Shown here piece after piece: positions 39,938 to 46,215 of a stretch of DNA of 46,215 nt. This DNA is from Prevotellaceae bacterium UBA4301 (GTDB lineage: Bacteria; Bacteroidota; Bacteroidia; Bacteroidales; Bacteroidaceae), in assembly GCA_002395775.1 (NCBI GenBank), contig DGUV01000080.1, positions 1 through 46,215 of the forward strand, written 5' to 3'. The translations under genes were made by a program, and so were the position numbers. Position 1 is the stretch's first letter, and the number at the start of each line of letters is the position of its first letter. A model generated the notes under the pieces. That model saw only the letters and a list, made by a program, of their open reading frames with translations, had not been told where the DNA came from and made no database searches.

Positions 39938-40019
39938 GGCCCCTCTCCCCGCTCCCCCCGTGGGGGGGGGGAGGGCTTGCTTTTCCCTTTGTGTGAGGGC
40001 TTGCTTTTCCCTTTCGTGC
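39938..40019. repeat. Single palindromic arm and 24-bp tandem repeat after the BspA-like gene
   Basis: 39938-39970 is a GC-rich CCCCTCTCCCC / GGGGGGGGGAG arm resembling the paired elements but without a partner. It is followed by two 24-base direct copies of a GAGGGCTTGCTTTTCCCTTT unit at 39971 and 39995. They start the 453-base gap 39938-40390, in which no gene was seen. Confidence 0.65.
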
Positions 40020-40020
40020 A

Positions 40021-40050
40021 GCACCCGCAGGACTTAGAGCCTGCGGGTGC
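40021..40050 (+). terminator. Strong hairpin terminator after the BspA-like gene
   Basis: GCACCCGCAGG (40021-40031) pairs perfectly with CCTGCGGGTGC (40040-40050) around ACTTAGAG. A moderately T-rich stretch follows. The loop contains a CTTAG element similar to the array cores downstream. Confidence 0.7.
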
Positions 40051-40097
40051 TTGCCTTCTGCCCCGGGAGCCATATTCTTTTGCCCCAGACACATGGG

Positions 40098-40289
40098 GCT
40101 AAGGCTCAAATCGCTTAGGAGTCATCATGGAAATGCTTAGGTCTTCCTTTTGTAAGACTTAAGTCTTCTGCCTGCAAGACTTAAGTCTTTCATATCATCT
40201 TCCTAAGCGTTTCTGCCAAAGGCCTTAGGCGTTTCGCCGTGAGCCTACAGGTGTTTCCGTGTCAGTCCTTAGGCGTTTCGGCCTCAAGG
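40098..40289. repeat. Array 2 of about ten ~22-bp phased CTWAG palindromes
   Basis: Cores centre near 40101, 40116, 40138, 40160, 40182, 40205, 40226, 40247, 40270 and 40285: GCTAAGG, GCTTAGG (twice), ACTTAAGT (twice), CCTAAGC, CCTTAGG, CCTACAGG, CCTTAGG and CCTCAAGG. The inner eight are 21-22.5 bases apart; the outermost gap at each end is about 15. It is the same design as array 1 with more varied cores. It ends about 32 bases before the -33 element of the transporter gene. Confidence 0.75.
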
Positions 40290-40321
40290 TCGGTGGTTGT
40301 TGCAAGTTTGTTCGGGGCAAG

Positions 40322-40353
40322 TTTGCCTGAATGAAAAGAAAGTGCTATCTTTG
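40322..40353 (+). promoter_or_regulatory. Promoter of the AspT/YidE-type transporter gene
   Basis: TTTG at 40322-40325, a 20-base gap and TATCTTTG at 40346-40353 match the consensus well. The start near 40360 leaves a leader of about 30 bases to the ATG at 40391. Confidence 0.7.
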
Positions 40354-40390
40354 TGCGCGAAAAAGAAAAACTCAATAAAATTTGACGAAT

Positions 40391-42094
40391 ATGGATTGGT
40401 TGATTAATCTCTTCACCGACACCGACTCCATTGCCCACATCGTGCTGCTCTATGCGCTGGTCATCAGCGTAGGCATCGGCCTGGGACGCATCAAGGTGTT
40501 CGGCATCTCACTGGGTGTCACGTTTGTGCTCTTTGCCGGCATTCTGGCCGGGCATCTCCACTTTACGGGCACAACGAACATTCTCACTTACATTCAGGAC
40601 TTCGGTCTCATCTTGTTTGTCTATTGCATAGGCTTGCAGGTGGGTCCGGGCTTTTTCGAGAGCCTCCGCGACTCAGGCATACGGCTCAACATGATGGCCG
40701 TCTCCATCATCCTGCTCAATGTGGCCTGTGCCGTGGGTCTCTTCTTCCTGGTGTTCTACGAGGGAGGTCCCATCAAGGGCACCAATGCCCACAACCTGGC
40801 CATGATGGTGGGTGTGCTCTGCGGAGCCATCACCAACACGCCCGGACTTGGTGCGGCCAACGAGGCCTGTTCCACGGTGTTCGGGTCCGACGCTCCCCCC
40901 ATTGCCAACGGCTATGCCTGTGCCTATCCGTTAGGTGTGGTGGGCATCATCCTGGCCACGATAGCCATCCGTTGGATTTGTAAGGTGCGCCTGCAACGCG
41001 AGCAGGAGCAGATAGAACAGGAGCGTGCCGAGAATCCCCATGCCAAGCCCCACAAGATGACGCTGGAGGTGAAGAACCACGCCATCGACGGCCGCACGCT
41101 GTTGCAGGTGAGCCAGTTCCTGGGACGCGACTTTGTGGTGTCGCGCATTCTGCACGAGGGCCATGTCTCCATCCCCAACCGCAATACCGTCCTGTGCTAC
41201 AACGACCGCATGTTCATCGTCTGTGCCGAGGACGACGCCGAAGCCATCATGGCCTTCATCGGCGAGCCCGTGGAGGTGAAGTGGGAGGAGCAGGACGTGC
41301 CCTTGGTGAGCCGTGAGATTCTGGTCACTCAGCCTAAGATGAACGGTAAGACGTTTGGCTCGCTGCATTTCAGCAGTGTCTATGGTGTGAACGTGACCCG
41401 CATCCGCCGCAACGGCACGAACCTCTATGCCGACCGTAACTTGCACATGCAGGTGGGCGACAAGATTGTGTGCGTAGGTCCCGAGGATGCTGTGGACCGT
41501 GTGGCATCGATGATGGGCAACTCCGTCAAGAGCCTCGACGCACCCAACCTGGCCACCATCTTCGTGGGCATCATGGTGGGCATCATCTTCGGCATGATGC
41601 CAATCGCCATCCCCGGCATTCCCACTCCCGTGAAGCTGGGTCTGGCAGGCGGTCCGCTCATCGTGGCCATCTTGGTAGGACGTTTCGGCTATCGCGCCAA
41701 GTTGGTGGCCTACACCACGACGAGTGCCAACCTGATGCTGAGAGAGATAGGTCTCGTGCTGTTCTTGGCCAGTGTGGGCATCAAGGCCGGTGCCTCGTTC
41801 TGGGACACAGTGGTGGAGGGCGACGGACTCACCTACGTTTGGTGTGGCTTCCTCATCACCGTGCTGCCCATCCTCATCGTGGGCATCATTGCCCGCTGGC
41901 GCTATAAGGTAAACTATTTCACACTGATGGGTCTCATCGCCGGTTCTACCACCGACCCGCCAGCCCTGGCCTATGCCACGCAGACGTCGGGCAACGATGC
42001 CCCAGCCGTAGGCTACTCCACGGTCTATCCCCTGAGCATGTTCCTGCGCATACTTACTGCCCAACTCATCATCCTGCTGTTTTGCGCCGCATAG
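40391..42094 (+). CDS. AspT/YidE/YbjL-type transporter with two RCK_C domains
   Basis: A 567-residue membrane protein; the ATG at 40391 is preferred to an in-frame TTG at 40382. An N-terminal set of about five helices (from IAHIVLLYALVISVGIGLGRI) carries the YCIGLQVGPGFF and NTPGLGAANEA motifs of the Asp-Al_Ex family. Two TrkA-C-like regulatory domains follow (about residues 225-294 and 309-376, LEVKNHAIDGRTLLQ and EILVTQPKMNGKTFGSLHF). The second membrane half repeats the motif as GSTTDPPALAYATQTSGNDAPAVGYSTVYPLSMFLRI. AspT itself exchanges aspartate and alanine; for this branch the substrate is unknown. Organisation and length are normal. Confidence 0.9.
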   Translation: MDWLINLFTDTDSIAHIVLLYALVISVGIGLGRIKVFGISLGVTFVLFAGILAGHLHFTGTTNILTYIQDFGLILFVYCIGLQVGPGFFESLRDSGIRLNMMAVSIILLNVACAVGLFFLVFYEGGPIKGTNAHNLAMMVGVLCGAITNTPGLGAANEACSTVFGSDAPPIANGYACAYPLGVVGIILATIAIRWICKVRLQREQEQIEQERAENPHAKPHKMTLEVKNHAIDGRTLLQVSQFLGRDFVVSRILHEGHVSIPNRNTVLCYNDRMFIVCAEDDAEAIMAFIGEPVEVKWEEQDVPLVSREILVTQPKMNGKTFGSLHFSSVYGVNVTRIRRNGTNLYADRNLHMQVGDKIVCVGPEDAVDRVASMMGNSVKSLDAPNLATIFVGIMVGIIFGMMPIAIPGIPTPVKLGLAGGPLIVAILVGRFGYRAKLVAYTTTSANLMLREIGLVLFLASVGIKAGASFWDTVVEGDGLTYVWCGFLITVLPILIVGIIARWRYKVNYFTLMGLIAGSTTDPPALAYATQTSGNDAPAVGYSTVYPLSMFLRILTAQLIILLFCAA

Positions 42095-42136
42095 TTCCCT
42101 TTCCTAATCTCCCCAAGGGGAAGAACTACCGAACTT

Positions 42137-43648
42137 ATGAGAAGAAGCGTCCTTTTATTGTTGATAGCGTTTTGTGCCACGAATCTCGTGGCACAAACAA
42201 ATTATTATGCCAACATAGAAGGACTGACGAAGGTGGAACTGAAGCGGGCGCTGCATGACATGATGCAGCCCGAAAGGGTACTGGATTATGGAGGAAACAG
42301 TCAGAACCGGACGTGGAAAGGTTTCTACCAGACCGACTATATGGAAGGCGGACAGGTACGTGACCGCTATAGCAACGAGACGTATCATTTCAACGAAGAA
42401 GATACTGTTGCCTCGGTGCAGGGAATGAACATTGAGCACATCTGGGCCAACAGTTGGTGGGGGCACGAGAAAAACAATGCTTACAAGGACCTCTTTAACC
42501 TTTATCCAGCCGATGGTCCGGCCAATCAGCGCAAGAGCAATAATCCCATCGGTGTGGTAAGCGATGCTACGTATGATAATGGTGTAATCAAGGTGGGTAA
42601 GTCGGCAAGCTATCGTCCCGATTCGCTCATTACTGCGTGGGAACCTGCCGACCAGTGGAAGGGCGACTTTGCTCGTACCTACTTCTACATGGCGACTTGC
42701 TACACCCAATTGCGGGATATCTGGCAAACCAAGGAAGGCTGGCTTACGGCAGACATGTCGGAGTGGCCAACCCTGCAGCCTTGGGTCTATAACCTCATGC
42801 TTCAATGGGCACGGCAGGACCCGATAGACGAGATAGAGATACAGCGCAACGATGTCATCTACTGCATTCAGGGCAACCGTAATCCCTTCATAGACCTGCC
42901 CCAGCTTGAGGAATACATCTGGGGGACGATGATGGACAGTGCCTTCTATGCGGATAACGAGGTCATTATCGACCCCATCGTCATCCCTGTCGATACCGTA
43001 GAAACGGAGATTGCAGACTTCTTCGAGGACTTTGAGACGGGAAGCAAGGGCGGTTATGCTATAGCAGATGTGGCCTGCACAGCTTCGACTTGGACCATGG
43101 CAGATGCCTTGATGGGTTCGCTCGACAACGATCATCGCTATGGCGCCAAGAGCGTCCGTATCCGTAATGGTTACATCGAGATGACGGAGGATTATGTTGA
43201 TGGTTGCGATTCTCTTTCGTTCTATGCAGGCATGTACGGAAGCACAACTTCGGGAGCCAACTTGTCGGTGTATTATTCAACGGATGAGGGCGAATCATGG
43301 ACTGCACTTGTTGAGTCGGAGCCAATGGGAAGTTGGAAAAAGTATGCTTATGACATGGACGTGAAGGACATCATTCGTCTGCGTTTTGTCTGTGATGGCG
43401 GAGGTGAAGGTGGTACATATCGCATCAACATCGACAACATCTGTATGAAGCATTACGTTGAGCCCATCCTCATCGGCGACGTGAATGACGATGGCACCAT
43501 CTCCATAGCTGACGTGACGATGCTCGTGAACATCATCCTGGGCAAGACTACGGAAGGCTATGAAGAGAAGGTGGCCGATGTGAACGGCGATGGAGCAATC
43601 TCTATTGCCGACGTGACGGCCTTGGTGAATAAGATTCTGGGCAAATGA
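42137..43648 (+). CDS. Secreted endonuclease I family nuclease with dockerin-like tail
   Basis: A 503-residue exported protein; signal peptide MRRSVLLLLIAFCATNLVAQ. The endonuclease I (EndA/NucM) core contains MNIEHIWANSWWG with catalytic H101, DLFNLYPADGPANQRKSNNPIG, and ARTYFYMATCY. A beta-sandwich-like region follows (about 300-440: DFFEDFETGSKGGYAIADVACTASTWTM, SLSFYAGMYGSTTSGANLSVYYSTDEG). The C-terminus (about 447-503) has two dockerin-type repeats, GDVNDDGTISIADVTMLVNI and ADVNGDGAISIADVTALVNK. It probably degrades extracellular DNA for nutrition or biofilm turnover. The tail is similar to that of the BspA-like protein, pointing to a shared surface-attachment route. The stop overlaps truA by 4 bases. 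Confidence 0.9.
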   Translation: MRRSVLLLLIAFCATNLVAQTNYYANIEGLTKVELKRALHDMMQPERVLDYGGNSQNRTWKGFYQTDYMEGGQVRDRYSNETYHFNEEDTVASVQGMNIEHIWANSWWGHEKNNAYKDLFNLYPADGPANQRKSNNPIGVVSDATYDNGVIKVGKSASYRPDSLITAWEPADQWKGDFARTYFYMATCYTQLRDIWQTKEGWLTADMSEWPTLQPWVYNLMLQWARQDPIDEIEIQRNDVIYCIQGNRNPFIDLPQLEEYIWGTMMDSAFYADNEVIIDPIVIPVDTVETEIADFFEDFETGSKGGYAIADVACTASTWTMADALMGSLDNDHRYGAKSVRIRNGYIEMTEDYVDGCDSLSFYAGMYGSTTSGANLSVYYSTDEGESWTALVESEPMGSWKKYAYDMDVKDIIRLRFVCDGGGEGGTYRINIDNICMKHYVEPILIGDVNDDGTISIADVTMLVNIILGKTTEGYEEKVADVNGDGAISIADVTALVNKILGK

Positions 43649-44409
43649 GCAGGTATTTCATGCAACTGAGTTACGACGGGACGGCCTATCATGGTTGGCA
43701 GGTGCAGCCCAATGGCGAGAGTATCCAGGGCACCTTGCAACGCGCCTTGTCGACCTTGCTCCGTGAGGACACCGAGGTGGTGGGCGCAGGGCGCACCGAT
43801 GCCGGAGTGCATGCCAGCATGATGGTGGCGCACTTCGACACTCCCGTGGACTTGGATGCCGACCAACTCGTGTATAAGCTCAACAAATTCCTGCCGAGGG
43901 ACATGGCCGTGCAGCGCCTCTGGCCTGTGGCCGACGACATGCACGCCCGCTTCTCGGCCACTTCGCGAACTTATCACTATTATATACATACCCGTAAATC
44001 GCCCTTTCTGCGACATTATAGTTGGTTGGTTACCTTCCCTCTCGACTTCGATAAGATGAATGAGGCTGCCAGCCATTTGCTCCGCTATGAGGACTTCACC
44101 AGCTTCTCGAAAGTGAATACCGACACGAAGACCAACTTCTGCCATGTGACCAAGGCCGTGTGGGAGAGGACAGATTCCGGCCAATGGCGTTTCACCATAT
44201 CGGCCAACCGCTTCCTCCGCAACATGGTCAGGGCCATTGTCGGAACGCTCGTCGAGGTGGGCCGGGGACGCATGAGTGTGGAAGAATTTTGTCAGGTCAT
44301 TGAGCGGAAGGACCGTTGTTCGGCTGGTGAGAGTGTGCCGGGCAATGCCCTTTTCCTGACTGATGTCAGCTATGACCTTGATGAATCAACTAAGGAGGAC
44401 CGCCCATGA
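43645..44409 (+). CDS. truA: tRNA pseudouridine(38-40) synthase
   Basis: A 254-residue TruA: MSRYFMQLSYDGTAYHGWQVQPNGESIQGTLQ, the catalytic Asp52 in GAGRTDAGVHAS, and the C-terminal FLRNMVRAIVGTLVEVGRGRMS. It isomerises uridines 38-40 in the anticodon arm of many tRNAs. It is coupled by 4-base overlaps to the nuclease upstream and the EamA transporter downstream. Confidence 0.95.
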   Translation: MSRYFMQLSYDGTAYHGWQVQPNGESIQGTLQRALSTLLREDTEVVGAGRTDAGVHASMMVAHFDTPVDLDADQLVYKLNKFLPRDMAVQRLWPVADDMHARFSATSRTYHYYIHTRKSPFLRHYSWLVTFPLDFDKMNEAASHLLRYEDFTSFSKVNTDTKTNFCHVTKAVWERTDSGQWRFTISANRFLRNMVRAIVGTLVEVGRGRMSVEEFCQVIERKDRCSAGESVPGNALFLTDVSYDLDESTKEDRP

Positions 44410-45293
44410 CTTGGCTTCTGCTTGCCTTCCTCAGTGCCGCTTTGCTTGGCCTCTACGATGTCTGCAAGAAACAGGCGTTGAAGGAGAATGCCGTCATTCC
44501 CGTGCTGTTCCTCAACACCTTGTTCTGCTCGCTCATCTTCCTGCCTCTGGCCCTCCAGCCCGATGTGCCCTTCGGCGGATGGGCCGTGCAGCGCTACATT
44601 GTGCTCAAGAGTCTGATAGTGCTGGCCTCGTGGCTTTGCGGATATTTCGGCATGAAGCATCTGCCCCTGACCCTGGTGGGGCCCATCAATGCCACCCGCC
44701 CCGTGATGGTGCTGCTGGGTGCCCTGCTGTTCTTTGGCGAAAGGCTTAACCTCTTTCAGTGGGTGGGTGTCCTGTTGGCCATACTCAGCTTCTACATGCT
44801 CAGCCGGAGCGGTAAGCGTGAGGGCATCGACTTCCGCCACAATCGGTGGATCCTGCTCACCGTCATGGCTGCCGTGTTCGGAGCCGTGAGCGGATTGTAC
44901 GACAAGTTTCTGATGGCTGCGCCCGAAGCGGGTGGGGTGGGGCTCAACCGCATGACGGTGCAGTGCTACTACAACTTCTATCAGTGCCTGATCATGGGCG
45001 CTATGGTGATGCTCCTGTGGTGGCCCAAGCACGAACGCACGACGCCCTTCCGTTGGGACTGGGCCATCCCGCTGATCAGCCTCTTCCTCAGTGCGGCCGA
45101 CTTTGCTTATTTCTATTCCCTCAGCCTCGACGGGGCTTTGGTGAGCGTGGTGAGCATGGTCCGACGCAGCAGTGTGATAGTCAGTTTCCTCGTGGGGGCC
45201 ATCGTTTTCCGCGAGAAGAATCTGCGCTCGAAGGCCATCGATCTGGCTCTGGTCATTATTGGTATGATATTCCTTTATCTCGGAACAAAATGA
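44406..45293 (+). CDS. EamA-family (DMT) transporter
   Basis: A 295-residue protein with ten predicted membrane helices in two EamA repeats: LLLAFLSAALLGLYDVCKKQAL..., GPINATRPVMVLLGALLFFGERLNLFQWVGVLLAILSFYML, and the second half WILLTVMAAVFGAVSGLYDKFLM... to VVSMVRRSSVIVSFLVGAIVFREKNLRSKAIDLALVIIGMIFLYLG. DMT carriers export or import metabolites; substrate unknown. Overlaps truA and the DUF3256 gene by 4 bases each. Confidence 0.9.
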   Translation: MTWLLLAFLSAALLGLYDVCKKQALKENAVIPVLFLNTLFCSLIFLPLALQPDVPFGGWAVQRYIVLKSLIVLASWLCGYFGMKHLPLTLVGPINATRPVMVLLGALLFFGERLNLFQWVGVLLAILSFYMLSRSGKREGIDFRHNRWILLTVMAAVFGAVSGLYDKFLMAAPEAGGVGLNRMTVQCYYNFYQCLIMGAMVMLLWWPKHERTTPFRWDWAIPLISLFLSAADFAYFYSLSLDGALVSVVSMVRRSSVIVSFLVGAIVFREKNLRSKAIDLALVIIGMIFLYLGTK

Positions 45294-45964
45294 AAAAGTT
45301 ACTGACACTGATTGTCCTGGCGATTCTCCATTGCCCATCGTCCATTGTCCATAGTGAGAACATTTCCGATGTCTTCACTTCCATGCCCGACAGCATATTG
45401 CCTCTGCTGACGGAGAAGAATCGCCATGACATGCTGGACTTCTATCAGAACAAGATGGAGGCCAAGGTGCGCAACCGACTGGGCGACTACGTCCTGCTGG
45501 ACACACTGACGGAGTCGTATCTCCGCCTGCAGTTGTCCCGCTCGGCCACGGCAGAGTTGCGAATGCTCGAGACCGACGACAGCGTGTCGCTGATTGCTCT
45601 GGTACAGACCGTGGGAGGGCCTGTCCGCGACAGCAGCGTCCGGTTCTATGATACCAACTGGATGAGGCTCCATTGGTTGGAACTTCCCGTGCCCGAGACG
45701 GCCGACTTCTTTTCGGAACTCACTGATGCAGAGCCTGACAGCATCGTGAGGGAGGACGATGAGGCCCCTCGCATAGGGCTGGCCGAGGTGCAGCGCTCGG
45801 TGGATGACCTGCGGCTGGTGGAGGTAAGGGCCGATGCCGACGAACCCGTCTTCACGTTGCTGTTGTCCATTGACGAACTGGCTCGTGACGAAAAGCGGCT
45901 GGCTCGCCGAAGCGTGCATCCTTTGCGCTATCGCTGGACGGGAAGAGATTTTGTGCGCGAATAA
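45290..45964 (+). CDS. DUF3256 family exported protein
   Basis: A 224-residue protein; start at 45290 (ATGAAAAAG), overlapping the transporter stop by 4 bases. The frame is open far upstream, but that stretch is the transporter gene. A signal-like N-terminus, MKKLLTLIVLAILHCPSSIVHS, precedes ISDVFTSMPDSILPLLTEKNRHDMLDFYQNKMEAKVRNRLGDYVLLDTLTESYLRLQLS, which I recognise as the DUF3256 family of Bacteroidales. Function unknown. The C-terminal half of the signal peptide is encoded by a CCATTG-type short repeat. Confidence 0.82.
   Translation: MKKLLTLIVLAILHCPSSIVHSENISDVFTSMPDSILPLLTEKNRHDMLDFYQNKMEAKVRNRLGDYVLLDTLTESYLRLQLSRSATAELRMLETDDSVSLIALVQTVGGPVRDSSVRFYDTNWMRLHWLELPVPETADFFSELTDAEPDSIVREDDEAPRIGLAEVQRSVDDLRLVEVRADADEPVFTLLLSIDELARDEKRLARRSVHPLRYRWTGRDFVRE
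45326..45353 (+). repeat. CCATTG-type short repeat inside a signal peptide
   Basis: Three imperfect units (CCATTGCCCAT, CGTCCATTG, TCCATAG) are translated as HCPSSIVH in the DUF3256 protein. From memory, similar TTGTCCAT repeats are common intergenic fillers in related genomes. Confidence 0.5.
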
Positions 45965-46031
45965 TTTGTCTAATCCGCAGATTTTCATTAATATTGTGTC
46001 GAAAAACGTAAACACATAAATCAGACAGACT

Positions 46032-46215
46032 ATGTATGACAAGGAACATGGGCTCTATGTGGCCCACTGCGAGAACGGCCCACTGAGCATCGTGGGCAAG
46101 ATGGCCAACCGCCACGGACTGGTGGCAGGTGCCACAGGTACGGGAAAGACCGTCACCCTGCAGGTGATTGCCGAGAGCTTTTGTCAGGCTGGCGTGCCCT
46201 GTTTCATGGCCGACA
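46032..46215 (+). CDS. HerA-like helicase/ATPase (DUF853), N-terminal part only
   Basis: Sixty-one codons from the ATG at 46032 to the window edge: MYDKEHGLYVAHCENGPLSI, then a Walker A motif GATGTGKT. This matches the start of the HerA-like DUF853 ATPase family, cytoplasmic proteins of uncertain role often associated with DNA processing. It lies 67 bases after the DUF3256 gene. The remaining ~450 residues are outside the window. Confidence 0.75.
   Translation, partial: MYDKEHGLYVAHCENGPLSIVGKMANRHGLVAGATGTGKTVTLQVIAESFCQAGVPCFMAD

Noticed and set aside
40931..42064. A 377-codon minus-strand open frame opposite the transporter gene
   Set aside because: Pure shadow of a conserved membrane protein; no start signal and a His/Gly/Asp-rich composition typical of antisense frames.
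44846..45289. N-terminal extension of the DUF3256 protein
   Set aside because: It lies in another frame of the EamA transporter gene; a signal-like N-terminus begins at 45290.

Overview
The window looks like a chromosomal segment of a Bacteroidales bacterium, most likely Prevotellaceae. The grounds are Bacteroidota-type promoters (TAnnTTTG at -7, sometimes with TTTG about 20 bases upstream), a porQ-cmk-ispH cluster, a TonB/ExbB/ExbD/ExbD system, DUF4837, DUF3256 and DUF1573 proteins, a BspA-like leucine-rich surface protein and C-terminal dockerin-like tails. The genus is inferred from gene content. No phage, transposase, integrase or CRISPR array was seen.

Layout. 1-1479 (minus): partial groEL and groES. 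1762-8625 (plus): a sugar locus with an aldo/keto reductase, a lactonase-like amidohydrolase, a zinc alcohol dehydrogenase, L-fucose isomerase, a FucP-type permease and a RhaM-family mutarotase. 8622-10939 (minus): metY and a GH43-like secreted enzyme. 11081-18689 (plus): a dipeptidase, a large alpha-2-macroglobulin-like protein and a DUF4837 lipoprotein. 18784-20747 (minus): ECF sigma factor, small membrane protein and lipoprotein. 20862-23050 (plus): a DUF1573 protein and meaB. 22997-25606 (minus): ispH, cmk and porQ. 25804-31146 (plus): tonB, polyprenyl synthase, tatD, tRNA-Ser(GGA), then exbB, a four-helix membrane protein and two exbD genes. 31345-34407 (plus): an Lrp-family regulator, folA, thyA and a NOL1/NOP2/Sun RNA methyltransferase. 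34790-39937: a 1715-residue BspA-like protein. 40391-46215 (plus): an AspT/YidE-type transporter, a dockerin-bearing endonuclease I, truA, an EamA transporter, a DUF3256 protein and the start of a HerA-like ATPase.

The most unusual content is repetitive rather than genic. (1) GC-rich palindromic arms occur as inverted pairs about 145-190 bases across, resembling BIME/REPIN elements but larger. In five of six pairs the left arm follows or overlaps the stop of one gene and the right arm is translated as the N-terminus of the next; in the sixth, both arms sit in frame inside the methyltransferase gene. All right arms are read in the same frame (roughly P-S-L-x-G-x-x-G-G). Start codons, signal-peptide segments and one stop codon appear to come from the repeat. 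(2) Two arrays of CCTWAGG-like palindromes spaced about 22 bp apart (two helical turns) flank the BspA-like gene. (3) A run of small hairpins with changed but still paired stems lies between thyA and the methyltransferase gene. (4) tRNA-Ser is followed by two further T-arm-shaped hairpins, one being an exact 27-base copy of its 3' end. (5) AT-rich or CCATTG-type short repeats are translated inside other genes. These signals are visible in the sequence; their mechanisms are inference.
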